Below the pieces are notes generated by a model, which was not told the origin of the DNA, searched no databases, and worked only from the letters and a program-made list of their open reading frames with translations. From the NCBI GenBank assembly GCA_023132135.1, contig JAGLYR010000143.1, forward strand, positions 1 through 27,230: DNA of 27,230 nt. The letters run 5' to 3'. Below, piece by piece: positions 1-6,726 of the stretch. Positions within the stretch are counted from its first letter, which is position 1, and the number at the start of each line of letters is the position of its first letter. The DNA comes from Candidatus Eiseniibacteriota bacterium (GTDB lineage: Bacteria; Arandabacterota; Arandabacteria; JAGLYR01). Made by a program: the position numbers and the translations under genes.

Positions 1-30
1 CGATGCATAGATCCAGTGACAGGTGACAGG

Positions 31-720
31 CTAGAAAGCGAACAAGGCTTTCACCTTGCTCCACGTTTGCTCCGCGATTGCAGCAGGATTGATAGTCGGT
101 ATGCAGGACACGTCTTTTGAGGCGGGGCAGGTGCAGAGAACCTTGTTCCGCCTGAGGCCGTAGACGTCGATGTGCAGCGCAAAATCCGCGCGACCCTGCT
201 GAATCCTGACGGGGACTTCCAGGGTATCTCCCGCTGGAATCGCGTGACGGAGGCGCATGAACAGAACGCCTTGGGCATTGGCGTAGACGCCGGCCTCGCC
301 GTCACCGGGCCGATTGCCGCCGGCCCCGAACGGGAGGCCGTCGATGGGATAGAAGCTCTGGGGTGAAGCGGTCCAGTCTCCAACCGTCAGTGCGGAAAAG
401 GTCCCGCCCCGGTGGGCGAGCAGGAGAAGAACATCATCCAGGGGATAGATGCCGGCATTGCGGATGGACACCGTGAAATCCCAGCGGTCGTCGATGACGT
501 CGGATTCGGAGAGCCACTCATCCGCGTCGGCGAGATGGTAGTGAGGTCCCCCCTCAAACACGCCGTCCGTTGCCGCCCGCAGCGTCATTGCCATGGCGCC
601 GGGCCAGGCGAGTTCCTGGACCTGTTCCGGTGTAAGGATTTCCCCCTGAGCGGTCCCGGTACACACGAGTGCAGCACCGATCACGATAGCAGTCAGCAGC
701 TTTGTCGAAGTCAATCTCAT
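31..720 (-). CDS. Secreted protein of unknown function (229 aa)
   Basis: I do not recognise the family. The protein begins with a clear Sec-type signal peptide (MRLTSTK, a hydrophobic core, then small residues ending near AQG), so export is expected. The mature part looks like an all-beta domain: a stretch around residues 75-105 (WDFTVSIRNAGIYPLDDVLL) resembles immunoglobulin-like or CARDB-type surface domains, but this is only an impression. The C-terminus has three close cysteines (LCTCPASKDVSC), which could form disulfides or bind metal. I chose the ATG at 720 because it starts the signal peptide and follows a GAGGTG ribosome site; the frame stays open upstream to 894, but that extension would bury the signal peptide. 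It stands alone, divergent from the cupin gene. Its stop codon is followed by TAGCCTGTCACC-like sequence (see findings). Confidence 0.75.
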   Translation of the reverse strand: MRLTSTKLLTAIVIGAALVCTGTAQGEILTPEQVQELAWPGAMAMTLRAATDGVFEGGPHYHLADADEWLSESDVIDDRWDFTVSIRNAGIYPLDDVLLLLAHRGGTFSALTVGDWTASPQSFYPIDGLPFGAGGNRPGDGEAGVYANAQGVLFMRLRHAIPAGDTLEVPVRIQQGRADFALHIDVYGLRRNKVLCTCPASKDVSCIPTINPAAIAEQTWSKVKALFAF

Positions 721-735
721 CACCTCGCGGTTTGC

Positions 736-750
736 CCCGCGCAGCGCGGG
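736..750. repeat. Perfect short palindrome in the leader of the 31-720 gene
   Basis: CCCGCGC-A-GCGCGGG has perfect 7-bp arms around one base. It lies 16-30 bases upstream of the start codon at 720, in what would be the 5' untranslated region. It could be a leader hairpin or a protein-binding site; nothing in the sequence decides between them. Confidence 0.5.
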
Positions 751-767
751 TGTCCATGAATCAATGT

Positions 768-796
768 AGCTGTCCTGCGCAGCTATCCTGCGCAGC
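768..796. repeat. Two tandem 13-bp repeats upstream of the 31-720 gene
   Basis: AGCTGTCCTGCGC is followed directly by AGCTATCCTGCGC (12 of 13 identical) and then AGC. Two direct repeats 13 bp apart, about 50 bp upstream of a start codon, would suit a transcription factor that binds side by side, but no factor can be named. Confidence 0.45.
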
Positions 797-949
797 CCTC
801 CTGCTCCTGTTAATCCTAATCGGAGCTGTGAACGGAATCCTTTAGTGTGTTCGCAACGCAATGGGGAGGAGCCCAGAGCCCCGGTTTGAGGCATCAGATG
901 GACAACTGGGCGATTTTGGGGATACCGGTGTTTTCATGTGGCCGGAGGT

Positions 950-978
950 TTGACACAGGCGGGAATCAGGTCTATCCT
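950..978 (+). promoter_or_regulatory. Sigma70-type promoter for the cupin gene
   Basis: A perfect -35 TTGACA (950-955), a 17-bp spacer and a -10 TATCCT (973-978, 4 of 6) predict a transcript starting near 985, about 20 bases before the cupin ATG at 1006. Confidence 0.6.
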
Positions 979-1005
979 CTGGGGGAATCCGGAAAGGAGG
1001 AAGGA

Positions 1006-1350
1006 ATGAAAGTCGCTCACAACTCGGAAATCCCCGCTGCGAAGATGGACGTCCCCGGGGCAGAGAAGGTCACGATTCGCTGGTTGGTCGGGGAAAAGGA
1101 TGACCCGCCCAATTTCTACATGCGGGAGTTCGAAATCGAACAGGGAGGTTGCAGTCCTCGTCACGAGCACGACTACGAGCACGAGGTTTACGTGCTGGAG
1201 GGTGAAGGTTCTGTCTTTGGCGGCGGTGGGGAGAAACCTCTCCGGCCAGGGTCGGCCGTCCTCGTGCAACCGGGGGAGGAGCATCAATTCAGGAACACGG
1301 GTGACGGGCCGCTGCGGTTCTTGTGCCTGGTGCCGAAAGATGCGACGTAG
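1006..1350 (+). CDS. Small single-domain cupin protein (114 aa)
   Basis: This is a cupin beta-barrel protein. Motif 1 is visible as HEHDYEHEVYVLEGEG (about residues 54-69, the HxH...E...G pattern that supplies metal ligands) and motif 2 as PGEEHQFRNTGDGPLRFLC (about 89-107, with the second-motif His). The 114-residue length is normal for stand-alone metal-binding cupins. The family includes dioxygenases, isomerases and small ligand-binding proteins, so the substrate cannot be assigned. I chose the ATG at 1006 because a strong GGAGG-type ribosome site lies just upstream and the cupin fold begins soon after; the frame is open further upstream to 847, but the promoter at 950-978 lies inside that extension. 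It runs convergently into the DUF401 gene with only 30 bases between stops. Confidence 0.85.
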   Translation: MKVAHNSEIPAAKMDVPGAEKVTIRWLVGEKDDPPNFYMREFEIEQGGCSPRHEHDYEHEVYVLEGEGSVFGGGGEKPLRPGSAVLVQPGEEHQFRNTGDGPLRFLCLVPKDAT

Positions 1351-1363
1351 CGCACACAAGCCC

Positions 1364-1384
1364 TTGGTGAGAAATGCAGGCTAG
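1364..1384. repeat. Solitary copy of a dispersed 20-bp stop-codon motif
   Basis: TGGTGAGAAATGCAGGCTAG (1365-1384) recurs at 17796-17815 (one mismatch) and inverted at 17633-17652 (one mismatch). On the minus strand it reads TAG followed by CCTGCATTTCTCACCA, the TAG being the stop codon of the DUF401 gene. The nucleotidyltransferase gene at 14328-17636 ends in exactly the same way. Confidence 0.75.
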
Positions 1385-2601
1385 AAATACGCGCGCGCTG
1401 CCAGGAGAGCGAAGGCGCCCAACTGTACCATGACGGCCGCAGGAATAAGATAGCGGTACACGCCGGGATAGCGGGCCCCGTAGTAGCCCTTGGTCAGCAG
1501 CAGGCACAGGTGAACAGGTGACAGGAGAACTCCGACGAATCCGCTCACGTAGGCCAGCATCACGAGAGAGAAGTCCGGATTCGGCCCGCCCATCAGAGGA
1601 ACGAGCATCGGGAATGAAACTCCAACGTAGGCCTGATTGACGCCGGTCAGAATACCCACGGCAAAGGGGGCCAGAACAAGAAGCAGGACAGGAGGCACTC
1701 CCAGTTCCTCGAACGCCATAGGGATGGCATCGATAGCCCCCGACCCATCCAGCACCCGCTTGAAGACCATGACAGCCACCAGAACCAGAGCCGTTCGCCA
1801 CGACAGGCTCTTTCGCAAGAGAGGCCAGAGCCGGCTCCATCCCATACGAGCGACCAGAATACTGGCCACAATGGCCAGGCCAAGAGCGACTACCATCGGC
1901 AACTGAGTCGCAAGGACCAGCGCCAACACGAGGACGATAGGCCAGACGCTGGCCGCGAGGAATCGTAGTCCTGCTACAGGATTCTTCCCGCAAGGGTCGG
2001 TGGAGACCTGCCTGGGGAGCCGGAGGATTCCCAGGAGAGTGCCGGCTCCGATGGCCACCAGGGTGATGGGCCATTGCGCAGCCATCATGCGGGTGATGGG
2101 AACTTCGAGGATCGCGGCTCCAAGGATAAGCCCTGGATAGAGGGGCCAGCAGTACTCCCAGAGGTGCCGGAACCAATAGTTGATGAAGGTCTTCATCTCT
2201 GCGCTGAGGTTCATCCGCCGCCCTCCCTCCTCGACCATGGGGGCGGAGAGCATTGCTCCTCCCGGCATTGGAAGCAGCCCGATGAACGCAGCCGGCAGAA
2301 CCAGAGTAACCTTCCGGTAGGGAATCAGCTGTTCCAGGGCAGCCGCGATGTTGCGGAGATTCCCGGTTTCTCCCAAAAGGTTCCCGAGCAGCAGGATGAG
2401 GAGGATGATGGCCACCAGGTTGATGGTGGGAAGCTGGATTGTCCCCAGCCAGAATGAGCGGAGGATCTCCACCGGAGGCATGCCGAAGATCAGCCCCAGG
2501 AGCAACGAGGAAGCGAGGATGGAAACACCCAGGTCCACGCGTTTCATCACCAGGCCTACGAAGATCACGACAACAATCAGCAGTTCCAACAGCACCATCA
2601 T
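1381..2601 (-). CDS. DUF401 family polytopic membrane protein
   Basis: This 406-residue protein is almost entirely hydrophobic helices (roughly 10-12 membrane spans), starting with MMVLLELLIVVVIFVGLV. Segments such as LLPMPGGAMLSAPMVEEGG (about residues 109-127) and the FINYWFRHLWEYCWPLYPGLIL region are what I associate with the DUF401 family, which resembles ion or organic-acid transporters in overall plan but has no established substrate. Its ATG overlaps the stop of the MarR gene (ATGA, 2598-2601), so the two are translated as a coupled pair. A MarR protein next to a transporter-like protein commonly means that the regulator senses a compound the membrane protein moves; here that is inference. 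The stop codon is embedded in the dispersed motif at 1364-1384. Confidence 0.8.
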   Translation of the reverse strand: MMVLLELLIVVVIFVGLVMKRVDLGVSILASSLLLGLIFGMPPVEILRSFWLGTIQLPTINLVAIILLILLLGNLLGETGNLRNIAAALEQLIPYRKVTLVLPAAFIGLLPMPGGAMLSAPMVEEGGRRMNLSAEMKTFINYWFRHLWEYCWPLYPGLILGAAILEVPITRMMAAQWPITLVAIGAGTLLGILRLPRQVSTDPCGKNPVAGLRFLAASVWPIVLVLALVLATQLPMVVALGLAIVASILVARMGWSRLWPLLRKSLSWRTALVLVAVMVFKRVLDGSGAIDAIPMAFEELGVPPVLLLVLAPFAVGILTGVNQAYVGVSFPMLVPLMGGPNPDFSLVMLAYVSGFVGVLLSPVHLCLLLTKGYYGARYPGVYRYLIPAAVMVQLGAFALLAARAYF

Positions 2602-3062
2602 TCCCGGTGTTCCTTCTCGGTCCGGACCAGTGCTTCCAGAAGAGCATCCAGGGCACTGGCCAGCGTCTTGCGCTGATAGGGGGTGAGTTCCGCGGCCGCC
2701 CGAATGAGCGCGCCTTCCTGATCCTGCTGGATTCTCCGTGCCAGGGACCGGCCCCGATCCGTAAGCTGGATGGGGTATACCCGGCGGTCGCCCGAGTGGC
2801 GCGACCGGACAAGGAGACTCAGCTGTTCCAGGGCATCGAGGGAAGACGAAACCGTGCTCTTGGACATGCGGAGGTTGCCCGTCAGCTCCGACATGCGCGT
2901 CAGTCTCCCGGACCCGATGGCCGACAGTACCCGCGCCTGGGAGGGACTGAGCCGGGCGCGCGCCAGAGCCGCTTTCTCTTTCCTGCTCATACTGGCGAGT
3001 ATTGCCTCAAGAACGTGGGCGAGTTTGACGACGGATGGTGGATGCGGCATGAGAATCCCCAT
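2598..3062 (-). CDS. MarR family transcriptional regulator
   Basis: This is a 154-residue winged-helix regulator. It has the MarR layout: an N-terminal dimerisation helix, a helix-turn-helix with LSPSQARVLSAIGSGRLTRMSELTGNLRMSKSTVSSSLDALEQLSLL (about residues 38-84), the wing SRHSGDRRVYPIQLTDRG (about 87-104, containing the typical D-R-R), and a C-terminal helix. It acts as a cytoplasmic dimer on palindromic operators. A second in-frame ATG at 3050, preceded by GGGGA, is an equally plausible start. It is transcribed divergently from the kor-hdr cluster, from a promoter containing a CTGTA-N6-TACAG palindrome, which suggests autoregulation and possibly control of the large cluster. The DUF401 gene follows with a 4-base overlap. 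Confidence 0.9.
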   Translation of the reverse strand: MGILMPHPPSVVKLAHVLEAILASMSRKEKAALARARLSPSQARVLSAIGSGRLTRMSELTGNLRMSKSTVSSSLDALEQLSLLVRSRHSGDRRVYPIQLTDRGRSLARRIQQDQEGALIRAAAELTPYQRKTLASALDALLEALVRTEKEHRE

Positions 3063-3098
3063 GGTGGTTCATAGAGTGAACAGTTCAAGAGCGGAACC

Positions 3099-3127
3099 AC
3101 TATGCCTGTAAGTGTCTACAGTGTCAA
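3099..3127 (-). promoter_or_regulatory. Promoter of the marR-DUF401 operon with an internal palindrome
   Basis: On the minus strand TTGACA (3122-3127), a 17-bp spacer and CATAGT (3099-3104) lie about 37 bases upstream of the marR start. The spacer is filled by an inverted repeat, CTGTA-N6-TACAG (3106-3121), a typical size and place for a MarR dimer site that would block RNA polymerase. Confidence 0.6.
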
Positions 3128-3170
3128 GCGATAGTTTTGCGCTCGCGTGTGGCGATTGCTGCTTTTCTGA

Positions 3171-3199
3171 TTGACAGATGAGTCCCGGAGTGGCAGAAT
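3171..3199 (+). promoter_or_regulatory. Promoter of the long kor-hdr cluster
   Basis: A perfect TTGACA (3171-3176), a 17-bp spacer and CAGAAT (3194-3199, 4 of 6) precede korC. The predicted start near 3206 leaves a leader of about 60 bases. It is back to back with the marR promoter, 43 bp away. Confidence 0.55.
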
Positions 3200-3268
3200 G
3201 AAAGACCTGTGTCACATTTCTGGGGAAGCCTTGTGTCGGACGCGCCCCGGGGGCGCTGGGAGGGATAG

Positions 3269-3814
3269 ATGGGTTTTCGGCATGAAGTTCGATTGAGTGG
3301 AACGGGTGGGCAGGGTCTGCTGCTCATCGGGAAAGTCCTGGCCGAAGCTGCGGCTGTCTACGATGGGAAGAATGCGACGCAGTCACAGTCGTATGGCCCC
3401 GAAGCACGCGGCGGGGCCAGCAAGAGTGAGGTGATCATCAGTGACGAGGAGATCGACTACCCGAAAGCTACGGAAATCGATTTCCTCCTCTGCCTGACCC
3501 AGGAATCCTGTGACAAGTACGCGTCCGATGTCAAGCCCGAGGGCACTCTCCTGGTGGACAGCACCTATGTCAGCAGTGTCCCTGAAGGCAACTACAGGGT
3601 TTTCCAGTTTCCCATCACTCAGAAGGCCAAGGATGAGCTCGGGAGTGCAACGGTTGCCAACGTCGTGGCTCTCGGGATGATCTCGGCATTGACCTCGGTC
3701 GTCTCCTCGGAGTCGATAGAATCCGCGATACTCGCGAGAGTTCCGAAGGGGACCGAGGACCTGAATCTGAAGGCATATCGGCTGGGGAGAACACTCGTCG
3801 AAGAAGCGGGCTAG
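3269..3814 (+). CDS. korC: 2-oxoacid:ferredoxin oxidoreductase, gamma subunit (first copy)
   Basis: The gamma subunit of 2-oxoacid:acceptor oxidoreductases helps build the CoA-binding part of the enzyme that turns a 2-oxoacid plus CoA into acyl-CoA, CO2 and reduced ferredoxin. The family signature is clear: an N-terminal glycine loop (RLSGTGGQGLLLIGKVLAEAA), then QSQSYGPEARGGASKSEVIIS and the ending ARVPKGTEDLNLKAYRLG. At 181 residues it has the normal length. Start ATG 3269 follows GGGAGGG. It is the first gene of the long cluster, 25 bases before korD. A second gamma gene follows korB at 6151, the usual position, so this leading copy is extra for this enzyme. The convergent korDAB operon has no gamma gene, so this copy may serve it. 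The substrate (2-oxoglutarate, branched-chain oxoacid or other) cannot be fixed from sequence alone. Confidence 0.88.
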   Translation: MGFRHEVRLSGTGGQGLLLIGKVLAEAAAVYDGKNATQSQSYGPEARGGASKSEVIISDEEIDYPKATEIDFLLCLTQESCDKYASDVKPEGTLLVDSTYVSSVPEGNYRVFQFPITQKAKDELGSATVANVVALGMISALTSVVSSESIESAILARVPKGTEDLNLKAYRLGRTLVEEAG

Positions 3815-3839
3815 CCAGACCGAGGACGGAGGCTCAAGG

Positions 3840-4133
3840 ATGAAGTTCTGGAGAACCCCTTTGGATGTAGAGCGCCTCAAGGTTCCCCGCGGCGAAGTCC
3901 ACATTATCAAGGACCGCTGCAAGGGATGCGGTTTCTGTGTGGAGTATTGCCCCCGCGGCGCCCTTGAGATGTCCGACGAGTTTAACGCCAAGGGCTACCA
4001 TCCCCCAAGAATCACGGACGAGACTCTCTGTGTTAGCTGCAACCTCTGCGAAATGCTCTGTCCTGAGTTCGCCATCTTCTGCGTGCTCAAGGAGGAACCG
4101 GAACCTGGGGAGGAGAAGAAGGTTGAAGGCTGA
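3840..4133 (+). CDS. korD: 2-oxoacid:ferredoxin oxidoreductase, delta (ferredoxin) subunit
   Basis: This 97-residue bacterial-type ferredoxin carries two [4Fe-4S] motifs: C27-C30-C33-C37 (CKGCGFCVEYCP) and C64-C67-C70-C74 (CVSCNLCEMLCP). In KorDABC-type enzymes this subunit takes electrons from the thiamine site in KorB and hands them to external ferredoxin or, here, possibly to the neighbouring Hdr proteins. The ATG at 3840 is preceded by GGAGGCTCAAGG. It lies between korC and korA and overlaps korA by 11 bases. The 20-residue N-terminal extension before the first cluster and the acidic tail (EEPEPGEEKKVEG) are normal for the family. Confidence 0.92.
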   Translation: MKFWRTPLDVERLKVPRGEVHIIKDRCKGCGFCVEYCPRGALEMSDEFNAKGYHPPRITDETLCVSCNLCEMLCPEFAIFCVLKEEPEPGEEKKVEG

Positions 4134-5280
4134 TCCGAAAGGCGTTCTGACGGGCGCGCACTACATTGACGGCAACTACGCGATTGCAGAAGGAGCCCTG
4201 GCTGCCGGCTGCCGTTTCTTTGGCGGGTATCCCATCACGCCATCGACGGAAATAGCGGAGAGGTTCGTTCAGCGCGCCCCTCATGTGGGCGGCCTCTTCA
4301 TCCAGATGGAAGACGAGATGGGTTCCATGAATGCGGTGCTGGGTGCTTCCTGGGGCGGCGTGAAGTCGATGACGTGTACCTCGGGTCCGGGTTTTTCCCT
4401 GATGATGGAGAACTTCGGGTTGGGCCTGATGCTGGAGACGCCCTGTGTTCTTGTGAACGTGCAGCGGGGCGGACCCTCGACGGGACTGCCGACTTTGCCC
4501 GGCCAGGGGGACATGATGCAGGCGCGGTGGGGTTCCCATGGGGATTACGAGGTCATTGCCCTGGCGCCGGACTCTCCGCAGGAAGGGTTCGATCTGACCA
4601 TCCACGCCTTCAACCTCTCTGAGCGGTACCGGATGCCGGTCCTGATGATGACCGACGAGTGCGTGGGGCACATGACGGAAAAAGTGGTGATTCCTTCTGC
4701 CGAGGGGATTGAGGTCGAACCCCGGAGATTCACGAAGAAACCGCCGTCGGAGTTCCTCCCCTACGAGGTCGATGAGAGCCTCGTTCCGTATGCCCCGATT
4801 CCGGGTGAGGGTTACCGGTTCCATGTCAGCGGGCTCACCCATGATGAGCAGGGCTACCCCGTGATCAACGCAGAGGCCCAGGACAAGCTGGTGCGCCGGC
4901 TCGTGGACAAGGTCAAAAAGAACGCCGCGGACATCTGCAAGTACGAGGAGAAGGACATCGATGGCGCAGACGTTGTGGTTCTGTCCTACGGCATTACCTC
5001 CCGGGTCGTGCAGCCTGCCGTCGAGATGGCGAAGAAGAAAGGGATCAAGATCGGCCAGATCCGGCTCATTGTCGTGTGGCCTTTTCCGGAGGAGAGGATC
5101 CGGGAACTGGCCGGGAGCGTGAAGGGCATCGTTGTACCGGAGATCAACTTGGGGCAGATGGTCCTGGAGGTGGAACGCTGTGCCGCCGGCCGCTGTGCCA
5201 CGATCCTCGTGGCCCACGCGGGAGGAGGCGTGCACGATCCGGAGACCATATTCCAGGCGATCAAGGAGGCTGCGAAATGA
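4123..5280 (+). CDS. korA: 2-oxoacid:ferredoxin oxidoreductase, alpha subunit
   Basis: This is the alpha subunit (385 aa) of a KOR/VOR-type oxidoreductase, which packs against KorB to complete the thiamine-diphosphate active site. Family motifs include GGYPITPSTEIAER near the N-terminus, MEDEMGSMNAVLGASW, TSGPGFSLMMEN, QRGGPSTGLPT, and the C-terminal domain with VVPEINLGQMVLEVER. The start is most likely TTG at 4123, preceded by AGGAG seven bases upstream; no ATG lies near the conserved N-terminus in this frame, and an ATG far upstream (3937) would overlap nearly all of korD. It overlaps korD by 11 bases and korB by 4 (ATGA), so translation is tightly coupled. I use the symbol korA for the family; the exact oxoacid is not certain. 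Confidence 0.92.
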   Translation: MKADPKGVLTGAHYIDGNYAIAEGALAAGCRFFGGYPITPSTEIAERFVQRAPHVGGLFIQMEDEMGSMNAVLGASWGGVKSMTCTSGPGFSLMMENFGLGLMLETPCVLVNVQRGGPSTGLPTLPGQGDMMQARWGSHGDYEVIALAPDSPQEGFDLTIHAFNLSERYRMPVLMMTDECVGHMTEKVVIPSAEGIEVEPRRFTKKPPSEFLPYEVDESLVPYAPIPGEGYRFHVSGLTHDEQGYPVINAEAQDKLVRRLVDKVKKNAADICKYEEKDIDGADVVVLSYGITSRVVQPAVEMAKKKGIKIGQIRLIVVWPFPEERIRELAGSVKGIVVPEINLGQMVLEVERCAAGRCATILVAHAGGGVHDPETIFQAIKEAAK

Positions 5281-6158
5281 GAGCGGATGCACCGGCCAAG
5301 CCGGCGATAGAACACCCGATGGAAAGCCTTCTGAGGATGGATCGGATTCCTCACATCTGGTGTCCGACCTGCGGCATCGGAACAGCAGTGACCGCCTTCG
5401 CCAGCGCGCTGGAGGAGAACGAGATCCCTCTTGACTCGGTCTCCGTCGTGTCGGGCATCGGGTGCACCGGGCGGGTGGCAGGGTACATGAAGCTTGATTC
5501 GTATCATACCACCCACGGGCGCGCGGTGCCCTTTGCGGTGGGTCTCCATCTGGCCAAGCCCTCCCTGAAGGTTGTCGTGTTCAGCGGGGACGGGGACCTG
5601 GCGGGAATCGGCGGGAACCACTTCATCCACACGGCCCGCCGGAATGTGGACATCACGGTCATCTGTGTGAACAACTTCCTCTACGCCATGACGGGTGGGC
5701 AGGTGGCGGCCACCACGCCCGTCAGCGCCAACACCTCGACGTCACCCTACGGGAATTTCGAGCAGCCCTTCAATCTACCGCTCCTGGCCCAGTCGTGCGG
5801 GGCGGTTTACGTGGCTCGATGGACGGCCCTTCACATCCGGCGAATGACCAAGGCCTTTGGCGAAGCGCTGAACAAGAAGGGGTTCTCGTTTGTCGAAGTT
5901 ATCGCCCCCTGTTCGACCCTCTACGCGCGCCGGAACCGGCTGGGCACAGGCCTCGATCTCATGAAGTTCTACCACGACAACAGTGAGATCCGTCACGGGG
6001 CTGACCCCAACGATCTGAATATCGGGTTCCAGGAGAAGATTATCTGCGGCAAGTTCGTCGATATCGAGAAACCGACCTTCCTGGATTCCATGAACGAGTG
6101 CTACGGCAAGTCACTTGGAGAGAAGTACGAAATCTACGAAGGAGCCGCCCATGCCTAG
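5277..6158 (+). CDS. korB: 2-oxoacid:ferredoxin oxidoreductase, beta subunit (TPP-binding)
   Basis: This is the catalytic beta subunit (293 aa). It binds thiamine diphosphate through GDG(D)...NN: GDGD at 104-107 and N132-N133 (VNNFLYAMTGGQ). It also carries the cysteines that hold the proximal [4Fe-4S] cluster (C29 and C32 in HIWCPTCGIGT, C63 in GIGCTGR). The conserved HTTHGRA segment is present. Start ATG 5277 follows AGGAGG and overlaps the korA stop. The C-terminal 60 residues match the family and include ICGKFVDIEKPTFLDSMNE. The following gamma gene starts 8 bases before its stop. Confidence 0.92.
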   Translation: MRADAPAKPAIEHPMESLLRMDRIPHIWCPTCGIGTAVTAFASALEENEIPLDSVSVVSGIGCTGRVAGYMKLDSYHTTHGRAVPFAVGLHLAKPSLKVVVFSGDGDLAGIGGNHFIHTARRNVDITVICVNNFLYAMTGGQVAATTPVSANTSTSPYGNFEQPFNLPLLAQSCGAVYVARWTALHIRRMTKAFGEALNKKGFSFVEVIAPCSTLYARRNRLGTGLDLMKFYHDNSEIRHGADPNDLNIGFQEKIICGKFVDIEKPTFLDSMNECYGKSLGEKYEIYEGAAHA

Positions 6159-6726
6159 GACAACCGGGATTCGGGTCAGTGGTTTCGGCGGGCAAGGCGT
6201 TATCATGATGGGGCACATCATCGGCAAGGGGGCCGCCATCTTCGATGGCCGACATGCCACGATGACGCAGAGCTTCGGACCCGAAGCGCGGGGTTCCGCG
6301 TGCAGCTCCCAGATCATCGTCTCCGACGATCGCATTCTCTACCCCTATCTGCGGCAGGCGGACATTCTGGTTGCCATGTCGCAGGAAGCCTATGGCAAGT
6401 TCCTGCCGGGCCTGAAACCCAAGGGGATACTGCTCATCGACGAGGATCTGGTGAGAATGAAGGAAAGACCCAAAGATGGGGTCAAGGTGTTCGCTGTTCC
6501 GGCTACCCGGTTCGCGGAGGAACTGGGACGCAGGATCGTTCTGAACATCGTGATGACGGGCTTTTTCGCTGCTGTGACGGGAGCGGTGAAGCCCGACTCG
6601 ATGCGGGAAGCCGTGAAGACCTCCGTCCCCAAGGGCACGGAGAATCTCAACCTCCAGGCGTTCGAGAAAGGCTTTGAGTACGGACGAGAGCAGGTAGAGG
6701 GACATGCTGCAGCGAAGCGACAATAG
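6151..6726 (+). CDS. korC: 2-oxoacid:ferredoxin oxidoreductase, gamma subunit (second copy)
   Basis: This is the second gamma subunit (191 aa), in the usual place after korB. It has the glycine loop [38 protein letters not shown] and the ending [18 protein letters not shown]. It is clearly a paralogue of the protein at 3269-3814, not a recent duplicate, because the two differ across their whole length. The ATG at 6151 is preceded by GGAG six bases upstream and overlaps korB by 8 bases; an in-frame ATG at 6115 would overlap korB by far more and has no comparable site. The gene overlaps hdrA1 by 23 bases, which physically joins the KOR module to the Hdr module. Confidence 0.9.
   Translation: MPRTTGIRVSGFGGQGVIMMGHIIGKGAAIFDGRHATMTQSFGPEARGSACSSQIIVSDDRILYPYLRQADILVAMSQEAYGKFLPGLKPKGILLIDEDLVRMKERPKDGVKVFAVPATRFAEELGRRIVLNIVMTGFFAAVTGAVKPDSMREAVKTSVPKGTENLNLQAFEKGFEYGREQVEGHAAAKRQ

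Noticed and set aside
3188-3206. Sigma54 promoter (TGGCAG) before korC
   Set aside because: The second half (TTGC at the proper distance) is missing, while a perfect sigma70 -35 with 17-bp spacing is present.
3937-4122. ATG at 3937 as the start of korA
   Set aside because: The extension lies over korD's conserved ferredoxin cysteines and encodes an Arg/Ser-rich random-looking peptide; TTG at 4123 has a good ribosome site.
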